Origin: Bacillota bacterium
GTDB taxonomy: Bacteria > Bacillota > Clostridia > DSM-8532
NCBI GenBank assembly: GCA_023415825.1
Contig: JAEZJF010000022.1
Coordinates: 434,001-498,000 of the forward strand
Direction: 5' to 3'
DNA: 64,000 nucleotides
The translations under genes and the position numbers were made by a program. Each line of letters begins with the position of its first letter. The first letter of the stretch is position 1. The notes below the pieces were generated by a model, which saw nothing but the letters and a program-made list of their open reading frames with translations, was not told the DNA's origin and ran no database searches. This document shows positions 17,190-25,286 of the stretch, piece by piece.

Positions 17190-17244
17190 AACCCCACCCG
17201 TTACCGCAATCAAAGATTGCAAACGGGTACCCGGGAACCTTGTT
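17184..17244 (+). repeat. Structured dispersed repeat, copy 2
   Basis: AATAAGAACCCCACCCG, inner stem GCAATC/GATTGC, then CGGGT and CCCGGGAACCTTGTT. The outer sequence equals copy 1 (5600-5660, opposite strand), while the inner stem is different in sequence yet still complementary. It lies between the two 53-bp direct repeats and may reduce transcription into the kinase-like genes. Confidence 0.8.
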
Positions 17245-17251
17245 ACTGCGT

Positions 17252-17304
17252 AATAAGCGTAGAATGCGGTACGGGCAGTTCAAAGCTTGTTACTGCGTAA
17301 TAAA
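17252..17304 (+). repeat. 53-bp direct repeat, unit B
   Basis: Matches unit A over its whole length, including AATAAGCGTAGAATGCG and the terminal CTTGTTAC-tgc-GTAATAA hairpin. A third copy of that hairpin is at 17239-17257, so the gap holds three copies in total (17171, 17239, 17286). Confidence 0.85.
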
Positions 17305-17324
17305 TTTGTTAATGAGGACTATTT

Positions 17325-18287
17325 ATGGATTATGTTATTGCAGGAAATGTAATGATTGATGTTGTGCGCTTTTCTGATGGTACTTCCAGTAACCGCAGTC
17401 ATATTGGTGGACCTGCAACCTTTGCATACAGTGGTGTTCGTGTTTGGACTGATAGTGTCATTCAGGTAAGCAATGTTGGGGAAGATTACCATACTATTTT
17501 TGACCCATGGATTGAGAAAAATGGTGTCATAACAGATGGACTAAAAGTAAAATGTGATTTTAGTAATCATTCTTATCTGGTTTATAGCGAAGATGGCACC
17601 TATCATAGTGATCAAACCGTGGAGCATTTCCGAAGCGATTGGTTTCAGGATTTCGGTTACCTGAAAACAACACCCGAGGAAATAGGCCGGTTTACCCAAG
17701 GACAGAATGTTAAAGGTATTTATCTTGCACAGAATTGTGATTCAGTTTATTGGCGCAAGCTCAAAGAGATGAAACAGCGTGACGGGTTTAAAGTGATGTG
17801 GGAGATAGAAGAGCCCAGTTCATACAAAAAGTTTATGCCCTTGGTCTTGAATGCCATGGAATCTGTGGATGTTTTTTCTATCAACCTGAATGAGGCAAAA
17901 ACACTTTTTAACGTCAAGTCAGAGGAAGATTGTATTGAGCATTTGAAACGTCTGCCTGTTGATATGACTCTTTTTAGAGTTGGTAAAAAAGGTCTTTATA
18001 CCATTTGCGGCCACAAGGCTTATTTTCTGCCTAGTGCGCCAACCGACATTGAAAAGGACCCCACCGGCTGCGGAAACACCTCAACTGGTTCTGCTCTTTA
18101 TGCTTACTGTGAGGGTAAAGATGCAATAATGGTGGGAATCATGGCGAATGTCGCATCAGGAATTAATATCCGTCAATTTGGCGTTATACCTGACTTTGCC
18201 GAAGTCAGGGGCTTTGCCTTAAAGCAGGCAGAACAACTTTACGCTGAATATAGGGACAAAGCTCAATGGCAAAACATCGGGGGTTAA
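17325..18287 (+). CDS. PfkB-like protein with Asn in place of the catalytic Asp (A)
   Basis: This 320-residue ribokinase-fold protein has signature 1 visible as HIGGPATFAYSGVRVW (about residues 26-41), the N-x-E segment as NLNEAKTLF, and FRVGKKGLY before the C-terminal motif. That motif reads DPTGCGNTSTGSAL: residue 251 (codon AAC, 18075-18077) is Asn where PfkB kinases have the catalytic base Asp in G-A-G-D. GAGGA precedes the ATG. The next gene is a paralogue with the same change, one base after this stop, so they are probably cotranscribed and may form a heteromer. It could be a variant kinase, a non-catalytic ligand-binding partner, or an enzyme with a changed reaction; the sequence does not decide. 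Confidence 0.78.
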   Translation: MDYVIAGNVMIDVVRFSDGTSSNRSHIGGPATFAYSGVRVWTDSVIQVSNVGEDYHTIFDPWIEKNGVITDGLKVKCDFSNHSYLVYSEDGTYHSDQTVEHFRSDWFQDFGYLKTTPEEIGRFTQGQNVKGIYLAQNCDSVYWRKLKEMKQRDGFKVMWEIEEPSSYKKFMPLVLNAMESVDVFSINLNEAKTLFNVKSEEDCIEHLKRLPVDMTLFRVGKKGLYTICGHKAYFLPSAPTDIEKDPTGCGNTSTGSALYAYCEGKDAIMVGIMANVASGINIRQFGVIPDFAEVRGFALKQAEQLYAEYRDKAQWQNIGG

Positions 18288-18288
18288 A

Positions 18289-19221
18289 ATGTCTAAATAT
18301 TTATCATGCGGGAACATTATGTCGGATTATGTGGAGCAAGCTGACGGTACTCTGGGGGAAATACATATGGGAGGGCCTGCGTTCTTCGCATTAACGGGCA
18401 TTCGCCTGTGGAGCAGGGAATGTAAGCTGGTGTGCCGGGCGGGAGCAGACTATGTTGATTCCTATGGGAAATGGATGACCACAAACGGCCTTTCCTGTGC
18501 TTCCATACATGTGGCGGCAGACCATTGTACACAGCATATTTTAAAGCACCATAAAGACGGCACCTATGGGTGGCGATCTCGATTTGGACAGGAATTGCTT
18601 GGCTATCTGAAAACTAGGCCTGAAGACATAGAAGAAGCTTTAACGCCGGAAGTCAAAGGCATCTACATGGCACAAAATGTGGATAAAGTCTATTGGCAAA
18701 AAGTGAGCAGGCTCAAAGAGAAATATGACTTTAGGTTCATGTGGGAATTGGAAGCTATGCCTGAGCATTTGTCTGAGGATGAGTGGCTGCCTGCGGTAAA
18801 AAATGTGATTGAAAATGCCGATATGTGGTCTCTTAATTCCAGTGAAGCTTCCCAGCTGTTTGGGATTCCCAAAGAGAATGAAGAAGATATTATCAGTGAA
18901 ATCATGAAAATGCCAGTAGAGATGACATTGTTCCGTGTAGGCAAAAAAGGTGCCTATGCCGTTTCGCCAAGTGCAGCAATATTCTGTCCATCCATTGATG
19001 TGGCAAGCTCGGTAGATCCGACCGGATGCGGCAACTGTTCGACAGGTGCTGCCATGTATGCGCATGTTAATGGTTATTCACTAAAAGAAGTCGTGATCAT
19101 GGCCAATATTGCAGCAGGGTATAACGCAGCACAGTATGGTCCATATATGAACTTTTCAGATGATGTAACGGAAAATGCCCATAAGCTTCGGCTTCAATAT
19201 TTGAAGGAAATCAAAGGATAA
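18289..19221 (+). CDS. PfkB-like protein with Asn in place of the catalytic Asp (B)
   Basis: This 310-residue paralogue of the preceding gene keeps the same architecture (MGGPAFFALTGIRLW, SLNSSEASQLFG, FRVGKKGAYAV). The C-terminal motif is DPTGCGNCSTGAAM, with Asn 249 (AAC, 19033-19035) in the catalytic position. The start codon follows the previous stop by one base and GGGGG serves as ribosome site, so translation is coupled. That two paralogues keep the same substitution, with otherwise intact fold motifs, argues for selection rather than decay. Function is not established; the SIS and YjbQ genes downstream suggest handling of a phosphorylated or amine-bearing sugar. Confidence 0.78.
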   Translation: MSKYLSCGNIMSDYVEQADGTLGEIHMGGPAFFALTGIRLWSRECKLVCRAGADYVDSYGKWMTTNGLSCASIHVAADHCTQHILKHHKDGTYGWRSRFGQELLGYLKTRPEDIEEALTPEVKGIYMAQNVDKVYWQKVSRLKEKYDFRFMWELEAMPEHLSEDEWLPAVKNVIENADMWSLNSSEASQLFGIPKENEEDIISEIMKMPVEMTLFRVGKKGAYAVSPSAAIFCPSIDVASSVDPTGCGNCSTGAAMYAHVNGYSLKEVVIMANIAAGYNAAQYGPYMNFSDDVTENAHKLRLQYLKEIKG

Positions 19222-19253
19222 CTAAAAAGTGAACAAATTAAAGGAGGCAAATT

Positions 19254-20444
19254 ATGGATAAAAGAAAATATAACAGTCCTATCAGAAACCAGGTTTTCAG
19301 CCTGCCGGAACTGGTGGATATTCAGCTTGAACGGAGCTTTTGTAAAGAAAAACTTCAAAATATCCTTTCAATAGCGGAAATATTCGATGTTCGTAATATT
19401 TTACTTACCGGTTGCGGAGACTCATATGCAGCATCAGCCGTAATGGCGCCTGTTCTTCAGAAATATTGCGATGTTTTTAGCTGCAAAGCCGTTGAAACTA
19501 TTGAGTTTAACCGCTTTACACCAAAAGCGGATATAGGTATAGGAGAACCCAATAGCCCTTTGGTATTGGTTATCAGCGCCGGAGGATCAACAGCGCGTAT
19601 CTGTGAAACATTGGAAAAAGCGGAGAAGGTAGGTGCGCTCCCCATCCTGTTAACAAACAAGGCCAAATCTCCTGCAGCCTCCCTTGCCAAACGAGTCTAT
19701 TTTCAGGATACACCTCCCATGGAAAATGACTTTCCCGGCCTTCGTTCCTATTTCGCAAGCCTGATAGGTCTCTCCGCGCTTGCTTGCCGTATCGGGCATG
19801 TACGGGGCATACTCCCATCTACTGCCGAGAAGGAGTGGAAAGAGGCAATCAGCGGCTATGTTCACAGTTATGAGAAAGTGCTTGAACAGATTGACGACCA
19901 AATGTTTGAGCTTGCACAAACATGGAAGGATTTTGAACGGTTTGACTTTATTAGTGACGGCACCGAACTGTATTCAGCGCTTTTTGGTCTTGAGAAATTC
20001 TATGAGTGCAACGGCATTCGGGGTGTATATGATGACTCGGAAAACTGGAGCCACATTAACTTCTTTTTCCGGGATCCGCAAACAGTTGGTACTGTTGTTA
20101 TGGCTGACAAAAACTCCCCCGGCTTTAGCCGCACCGTAGAAATCATTGCTTCTGCGCACAAAATTGGTAGGCCGGTTTTGGTGGTCACCAATGCAAACAA
20201 AAGTGAGTTTATTGATGGGGTTACGGTATGTACCCTGCCCGAAGCTCCGAAAGGATTTGAGTGGCTTTTACCCATGATGGACTATGTGCCGGCTGCTATT
20301 TTGGCGTCCTACTGCTGTACTCTTGCCGGCCGTAAATATTTCAATGCTTATGATCCGTTCACCAATGTATATGACCGTTCGGTAAAATATTTTGACAGAA
20401 GCGTTTTAACTATGTCATCCAGCAAGGTTGAAATTTTTGAATAG
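19254..20444 (+). CDS. Double SIS-domain protein (A)
   Basis: This 396-residue cytoplasmic protein has two SIS (sugar isomerase) domains, like the isomerase half of GlmS but with no glutaminase domain. The first domain shows ILLTGCGDSYAAS and VLVISAGGSTARICETLEKA, the phosphosugar-binding Ser/Thr loops; the second spans about residues 215-380. AAAGGAGG precedes the ATG. SIS proteins of this layout include deglycases such as FrlB and isomerase/deaminases such as AgaS. A paralogue lies at 21325, separated by two YjbQ genes. It probably acts on a sugar phosphate, or an amine adduct of one, made from the imported compound. Confidence 0.82.
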   Translation: MDKRKYNSPIRNQVFSLPELVDIQLERSFCKEKLQNILSIAEIFDVRNILLTGCGDSYAASAVMAPVLQKYCDVFSCKAVETIEFNRFTPKADIGIGEPNSPLVLVISAGGSTARICETLEKAEKVGALPILLTNKAKSPAASLAKRVYFQDTPPMENDFPGLRSYFASLIGLSALACRIGHVRGILPSTAEKEWKEAISGYVHSYEKVLEQIDDQMFELAQTWKDFERFDFISDGTELYSALFGLEKFYECNGIRGVYDDSENWSHINFFFRDPQTVGTVVMADKNSPGFSRTVEIIASAHKIGRPVLVVTNANKSEFIDGVTVCTLPEAPKGFEWLLPMMDYVPAAILASYCCTLAGRKYFNAYDPFTNVYDRSVKYFDRSVLTMSSSKVEIFE

Positions 20445-20456
20445 TGGAGGAAATAT

Positions 20457-20858
20457 ATGTTTTATGAATTGAATATCAATACTGAATTTAAAGGATATCC
20501 GTCCATTACAGCCGATGTTGAGAAGGTAGTTGCCGAAAGCGGTGTAAACAATGGCTACTGCATCATTTCTGTACCCCATACCACCGCTGCGCTGGCCATA
20601 ACTTCATTTTGGGATAAACGCGGTCTGGATGATCTGATGGATGAAATAGACCGCAGCTTTCCCACGCGTGTAAGCTATAAGCACCAGGAATCACCATACG
20701 CTGCATCTGGCCATGTAAAATCAGCGACTATAGGTACTTCGAAAATGTTAATTGTTCAAAACGGGAAAATGGTGCTGGGATCGTCACAGGGGTTGGTTTT
20801 ACTAGAGTTTGACGGACCGCGTACGAGACAAGTATACATTAAACTGATAGAAGCCTAA
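20457..20858 (+). CDS. YjbQ/UPF0047-family protein (1)
   Basis: This 133-residue protein shows the family pattern: VPHTTAALAITSFWDKRG, the His-containing segment SYKHQESPYAASGHVKSA, then VQNGKMVLGSSQG and EFDGPRTRQVYIK. E. coli YjbQ has weak thiamine-phosphate-synthase activity in vivo tests, but the natural reaction of the family is not settled. Conserved His residues suggest metal or phosphate binding. GGAGG precedes the ATG. This is the first of three paralogues in one operon, which is unusual because most genomes have one copy. Confidence 0.88.
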   Translation: MFYELNINTEFKGYPSITADVEKVVAESGVNNGYCIISVPHTTAALAITSFWDKRGLDDLMDEIDRSFPTRVSYKHQESPYAASGHVKSATIGTSKMLIVQNGKMVLGSSQGLVLLEFDGPRTRQVYIKLIEA

Positions 20859-20896
20859 AAGGAGATATGTAAAAGCGATTTAAGGAGGTCCATTAA

Positions 20897-21301
20897 ATGT
20901 ATATCAAAAATAGAAGCCTAGCTACTGATTTTATGGGAATGCACGATTTAACCAATGAAGTACAGGCTGTGGTTGCAGAGAGCAAGGTGAAATGCGGAAT
21001 ATGCCATATTTCAATGCTACACTCCACAGCAGGTCTTGTCATCAGCGCAAAAGATGAAGCTATCCGGCGGGATGTTATGGCTGATATTGAACGAATGGTG
21101 CCTACACGTGTTGATTTTAAACACCGAGAAACTGCTTCAGATGCAGGTGGGCATGTAAAAACCGCCCTGACCAATAGTCAGATTTCGGTTATTGTCCAGG
21201 ATGGCGCTCTGGTTCTTGGAGAGCAGCAAGCGATTGTGTTTGCAGAATTTGACGGCCCCCGCCCCAGAAGCTACACCGTGTGCGTGTACAGTGAAGAATG
21301 A
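20897..21301 (+). CDS. YjbQ/UPF0047-family protein (2)
   Basis: This 134-residue paralogue has the same segments: MLHSTAGLVISAKDEAIRRD, DFKHRETASDAGGHVKTA, VQDGALVLGEQQA and EFDGPRPRSYTV. The first His-Thr-Thr motif is His-Ser-Thr here. AAGGAGGT precedes the ATG. Its stop overlaps an ATG at 21298 (ATGA), but the downstream SIS protein probably starts at 21325. The divergence from copy 1 suggests separate roles or a hetero-oligomer (YjbQ-type proteins are known as trimers). Confidence 0.87.
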   Translation: MYIKNRSLATDFMGMHDLTNEVQAVVAESKVKCGICHISMLHSTAGLVISAKDEAIRRDVMADIERMVPTRVDFKHRETASDAGGHVKTALTNSQISVIVQDGALVLGEQQAIVFAEFDGPRPRSYTVCVYSEE

Positions 21302-21324
21302 GAGAGGAAAAAGGTGAAATATTT

Positions 21325-22485
21325 ATGTTGGACAAAGCACATTATGAAAATCCTTTACGCAATCAATGCATGAGTATACCGGACTTGTGTGAGGATCAGA
21401 TCGCGGGAGTTCGAAAGGGAATTGAAGAATCGATTTCGCCTGAGAAACTAAAAAATATTCGCCGCGTTATCCTTACCGGATGCGGTGATTCATACTTTGC
21501 CGGGCGTGCGGTAATTCCTGCTTTTAAAAAGTTTGCAGGAAAATTTGGTAATAAATTTTCAGTGGAAAGATGTATTGACGTAAGCCGATTTATAGAGCTT
21601 CCTGAAAAAGAAGCTGCAAGCACTTTGGTGATTGCTGTCAGCGCGTCCGGAGGTCCGGCCCGTGTCGAAGAAGCTCTTTTAAGAGCTAAGAAGCATGGCT
21701 GCATGACAATGGCTCTGACCAACAACCCTGACTCCCGTGCCGCAAAGGCTGCAGAATTTATGCTTATTGTCAATACACCGGTCTTCCCGAATCCAAATCC
21801 GGGGCTTCGCAACTATTACGCATCTTTGACCGGCCTGTTGATGTTTGCGGCCTATCTGGGAGAATGTAAAGGGATTAGTCCGGTGGGAACCATGGATAGT
21901 TTGGCTGATGCCATCCGGGCTTATACAAAAAGCTATGCGGCCATATTGCCCCAAATTGATGAAAAGATGTTCCAGTTGGCCATTCAATGGAAGGATTATG
22001 CTACAATTGAAACAATCGCCGATGACATCAGTGCCTCGACGGCCATGTTTATAGGTGCCAAATTTGTAGAGGTTGCCGGAATAATGGCCCCGCATATTGA
22101 TTCTGAGGACTGGTGCCATGTCAATTACTTCTCACACGCGCCCGAAAAAATTGGCACAATTATTGTGGCAGACATTAAAGACAACAATCGTACGCGCATA
22201 GGAGAAACGATACATCAGGCTGCCGGAATCGGCAGACCCGTTTTGTTGATTGCAAACGGTACTGGAAAAGATTTTGGTGTCAGTGAGGAAATGACTGAGC
22301 TTGTAGTGCCTGATGCACCCAAAAACTATGAGTTTTTACTTCCCCTTTTAAATTATATACCTGGGTCCATTCTTGCTTCATATGTATCTGAGCTTATCGG
22401 AGAGCCTTATTTTCGGGCCGGAACAGGACATTGGGGTGACGAAGGGGTCGGCACCATCAAAAGCAGTCAGGTTATAGTATTATGA
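21325..22485 (+). CDS. Double SIS-domain protein (B)
   Basis: This 386-residue paralogue of 19254-20444 aligns over the full length (MLDKAHYENPLRNQ here, MDKRKYNSPIRNQ there), which is why ATG 21325 is preferred over ATG 21298; AAAGGTGA lies at a good distance. VILTGCGDSYFAGRA and VIAVSASGGPARVEEALL form the phosphosugar loops of the first domain. It could form a heterodimer or act on the next intermediate relative to paralogue A. It lies between YjbQ copies 2 and 3, showing a repeated SIS-YjbQ pattern that probably came from duplication of a gene block. Confidence 0.82.
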   Translation: MLDKAHYENPLRNQCMSIPDLCEDQIAGVRKGIEESISPEKLKNIRRVILTGCGDSYFAGRAVIPAFKKFAGKFGNKFSVERCIDVSRFIELPEKEAASTLVIAVSASGGPARVEEALLRAKKHGCMTMALTNNPDSRAAKAAEFMLIVNTPVFPNPNPGLRNYYASLTGLLMFAAYLGECKGISPVGTMDSLADAIRAYTKSYAAILPQIDEKMFQLAIQWKDYATIETIADDISASTAMFIGAKFVEVAGIMAPHIDSEDWCHVNYFSHAPEKIGTIIVADIKDNNRTRIGETIHQAAGIGRPVLLIANGTGKDFGVSEEMTELVVPDAPKNYEFLLPLLNYIPGSILASYVSELIGEPYFRAGTGHWGDEGVGTIKSSQVIVL

Positions 22486-22534
22486 TTGTTTGTATACCCT
22501 GCATTTCAAGCAATTTGAGTAAAGGAGAAGAAAT

Positions 22535-22936
22535 ATGGTTCAAGGAACGATAAAAACGCAGATACCGGGACTTTATGCCATTACGGAACCGGTAATTAGC
22601 GCCGTAGGAGCAAGCAAGATCAAAGAAGGACTTTGTGTCGTATTTACAACTAATATTGAGGCAAGTATTTTGATAACATCCAAAGGTGATACGCGCATAT
22701 ATGAAGACATATTGGATGATTATACCCGCGTTTTTCCTCCTCGCACCAACTATGAATCTAAAGGCAGTCCGGAAGCCGGAGCCGCCCATTCAAAATCAGC
22801 ATTGGCTGGGGTTTCTCTCGATGTGATTATTCATGGAGGAAAAGCTGTTTTGGGAGAACATCAGGAAATTGTACTGGCAGACTATGTTGGGGGAAAAGAT
22901 TGCACCTGGATGGTTCAATGCATTGGTAAGAAATAA
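22535..22936 (+). CDS. YjbQ/UPF0047-family protein (3)
   Basis: This 133-residue third paralogue is the most divergent. The first motif reads FTTNIEASILITSKGD, so the usual His is replaced by a Thr-Thr-Asn context. The second segment is PRTNYESKGSPEAGAAHSKSA, with the first conserved His lost and the second kept, and the C-terminal E-F-D-G-P-R is reduced to LADYVGGKDC. It keeps HGGKAVLGEHQE. The loss of several conserved residues suggests a structural or regulatory subunit rather than an active enzyme. AAAGGAG precedes the ATG. It is the last gene of the operon and ends in a terminator. Confidence 0.8.
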   Translation: MVQGTIKTQIPGLYAITEPVISAVGASKIKEGLCVVFTTNIEASILITSKGDTRIYEDILDDYTRVFPPRTNYESKGSPEAGAAHSKSALAGVSLDVIIHGGKAVLGEHQEIVLADYVGGKDCTWMVQCIGKK

Positions 22937-22968
22937 AAAGCCGTACATAAAAAAAGGCCAGTACATTA

Positions 22969-23009
22969 AAAGAACCTCAATCGTAGAAAAACTACGGTTG
23001 AGGTTCTTT
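22969..23009. terminator. Bidirectional terminator between YjbQ-3 and DeoR genes
   Basis: An 18-bp stem (arms 22969-22986 and 22992-23009, AAAGAACCTCAATCGTAG with one G-T pair) and a 5-nt A-rich loop. A-run before and T-run at the end of the right arm support termination for the two converging genes. Confidence 0.85.
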
Positions 23010-23044
23010 ATGAAGAAAGAAGAAAGTTATTTAGGTCAGATATT

Positions 23045-23779
23045 CTACAATAAATCATTATCATCGGTGAGCTCGTTAATGATGACACAATCGTTCAAAT
23101 CGAAGGACTTAAAGAATGAAACTTTGCTTTGCTTTGATGTTTCAGCCAATAGATATGACTTTGCGGATCGGTTTTTAACAAGCTGTTTGATATGTGATTC
23201 ACGAATATCGTAAACATAGGTACACATATTTTCCAATGAATAGGCATTTGCGCCCAGATAGGCTTTGTCAAAATGCATACTTGAAATCAATGCTTCTGCA
23301 ATAGGGCCATTTACGGCATCAAGCTCAAAATAATATTCTCCGCCTAACAGAATGCAGGAAATCCCTGATTCGGGAAGATATTTTTGCAAAAGACCGATAC
23401 TGGTTGTTACGATGGTAACCTTTTTCGCTGTAATAAATTGTACCATCATACTGGCAGTGGTACCGGAATCTACAAAAATGATGTCCCCGTCTTTTACTGT
23501 CCGCGCTGCTTTTTGCGCAATAAGGGTTTTTTGAGCGTTTTCTGAGTGGTCTGCGGTAGGCGCAGTTGGATGTATATTCAGGTTTTTTTGATCAGCTTTT
23601 ACACGAAAGCCCCCGCCCCGCATTTTTTCAAGGGTACCATCTGTAAGGAGAATATTGACGTCGCGACGAGCAGTAGATATAGAAATGTCAAGTGCCTGGG
23701 CAATATCGGCCACACTCATTACTTCGTTGTCTTCAAGTAATGCTATTATGTTTTTTCTGCGAAAATATGAAATCTGCAT
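23045..23779 (-). CDS. DeoR-family transcriptional regulator
   Basis: This 244-residue regulator has an N-terminal DeoR helix-turn-helix (about residues 5-55; SVADIAQALDISISTARRDV). The C-terminal DeoR sensor domain shows DGDIIFVDSGTTASMMVQFI, VTIVTTSIGLLQ and CILLGGEYYFELDAVNGP, the loops that bind sugar phosphates in this family. It converges on the BMP-PfkB-SIS-YjbQ operon and is the only regulator gene next to it, so it is the likely repressor, released by a phosphorylated intermediate. AGGAGAT precedes the ATG. Confidence 0.88.
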   Translation of the reverse strand: MQISYFRRKNIIALLEDNEVMSVADIAQALDISISTARRDVNILLTDGTLEKMRGGGFRVKADQKNLNIHPTAPTADHSENAQKTLIAQKAARTVKDGDIIFVDSGTTASMMVQFITAKKVTIVTTSIGLLQKYLPESGISCILLGGEYYFELDAVNGPIAEALISSMHFDKAYLGANAYSLENMCTYVYDIRESHIKQLVKNRSAKSYLLAETSKQSKVSFFKSFDLNDCVIINELTDDNDLL

Positions 23780-23991
23780 CTATATCTCCTTCAATCGTTT
23801 CAATCAATAGGACTTACACTTTTTGAGATTTTTTTACTAAAAAATGATAAAATGTTTCTATGTAAGTATAACATAAAAGTGACTTAAATACTACTGTATA
23901 TGAAGTTTTTTAGTTAGTTTATGATTGTTCATGACTCTTTATCATAAAATCATGAAATTGAACTGTATGATGAATTAGTTTTGAACTTCAA

Positions 23992-24813
23992 TCAACCAAT
24001 AAATTGTGCCAATTCCTTGTTCAATTTGTCCCGTTCCTCGTAAAACAATCCGTGACCGCTGAATTCAAAGGGTATAAGTGTGGAGTTTCGAATATTTTGA
24101 TTCAGGATCTGAGCCAGGGGGAACAGGCAAATTTTATCGTGAATGCCGTGCATGATTAAAGTGGGGACCTGTACTTTGCCAAGATCAGAAAATAACGCTT
24201 CGTCTCTGAAGGTCATGGCGCAAGCTGCAGTTGACCAACCGGCTGCTTGAAGGCATGTCTGGAAGAACCAGTCCTGGAGAGGCATTGTGAGGTATTGAAA
24301 GAAAAACATATCGCAAAGATCCCGCAGCATTTTCGGGCGATCGTTCAAGGATGCTTGAATGAGTTTTGTGATATCTTCCTTTGGTACTCCATAAGGATAA
24401 TCCGGCCGTTGTGTTACGCTTGGAGCAGCAGCCCCTAAGAGAACAAGCTTGGAAACTCCGTAGCCGTTATGCCGCGCCATGTATCGAATTGAAATGGCGC
24501 CGCCCATAGAGTGGCCGCAAAGTGTAAAATCTTTGAGTTGCAGGGTATCAACAACCATTCGAACATCGTCTGCCAGCCGATCGTAGTCGTAGCCTCCCCA
24601 GGGCTTACTGGAATTGCCGAAGCCTCGCATATCCATGCCAATGCATCGGTAGCCCATTTTGGGAAGCTGATTAAACTGATATTCATAAGCCCTGTGACTT
24701 AATGGCCATCCATGTAGAAAAAGAATGGTCTTTCTTCCTGAAGGGTTCACGTCCTGAACAAAAATATGTACATCCGGCTCTACTTTAACCCAATATTCCA
24801 TTTTGATACCCAT
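23992..24813 (-). CDS. Alpha/beta-hydrolase
   Basis: This 273-residue enzyme has the complete alpha/beta-hydrolase triad: nucleophile Ser in GHSMGG (about residue 100), Asp in HGIHDKIC (about 218) and His in SGHGLFYEE (about 248). The oxyanion-hole segment is LFLHGWPLSHRAYEYQ. It resembles chloroperoxidase/esterase-type hydrolases. Neither of the two possible ATG codons (24813, 24801) has a good ribosome site. No operon partners are evident. The substrate is unknown; a general carboxylesterase is the safest description. Confidence 0.85.
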   Translation of the reverse strand: MGIKMEYWVKVEPDVHIFVQDVNPSGRKTILFLHGWPLSHRAYEYQFNQLPKMGYRCIGMDMRGFGNSSKPWGGYDYDRLADDVRMVVDTLQLKDFTLCGHSMGGAISIRYMARHNGYGVSKLVLLGAAAPSVTQRPDYPYGVPKEDITKLIQASLNDRPKMLRDLCDMFFFQYLTMPLQDWFFQTCLQAAGWSTAACAMTFRDEALFSDLGKVQVPTLIMHGIHDKICLFPLAQILNQNIRNSTLIPFEFSGHGLFYEERDKLNKELAQFIG

Positions 24814-24988
24814 AAAAATAATGCTTCTTGTACTATACTATTCCTTAGGACAAGAGTGGTGCAGAGCATAGTCTTAATAATGCCAAGGCTCATGAATTTC
24901 TATGTGGATTAATGCCGGTCTTGCATACGAGATAATGGTGTTGGGCAGGATGTTAAGAGGAACAACTATCAAAATATGGGGTGTTATT

Positions 24989-25156
24989 ATGACAGAAAAC
25001 AGATCCGAAGAAAAATTTATGGCAAGGCCTATCGAGAAGCATGATACCGCAGCTTGGGCCAATATTGAAAAAACCAAGCGAATCTCCAAAGTGACCATGC
25101 CCAGTGAGCTTCAGGTGGACAATGCAAAAGAGCACGTAGATTCAAACCAGAAATAG
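24989..25156 (+). CDS. Small DUF3787-type (spore-surface-linked) protein
   Basis: This 55-residue protein contains ARPIEKHDTAAWANIEKTK and VTMPSELQVDNAKEHVD, which fit the DUF3787 family, one member of which is described as a spore surface protein in clostridia. The ATG at 24989 follows GGGGTG with six bases between; longer upstream frames look non-coding. Small, charged and without membrane segment or signal peptide. A hairpin with a bulge at 25176-25208 may end its transcript. Its presence supports a spore-forming clostridial host. Confidence 0.75.
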   Translation: MTENRSEEKFMARPIEKHDTAAWANIEKTKRISKVTMPSELQVDNAKEHVDSNQK

Positions 25157-25286
25157 AAGCCAATATTGCAAATTAGGGGCGGTGCTTGACCTATTAGTAA
25201 CCGCTCCCTATACTTACGGGTTGAGACCTTAATGATATTTTAACGCACCGCTATTTAGAAATAAGTAGATTTTTTTATATAATGAC

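Noticed and set aside
24902..24988. Longer N-terminus for the DUF3787-type protein
   Set aside because: The upstream in-frame ATG codons have no ribosome site and the extra residues do not fit the short family; ATG 24989 with GGGGTG is better.
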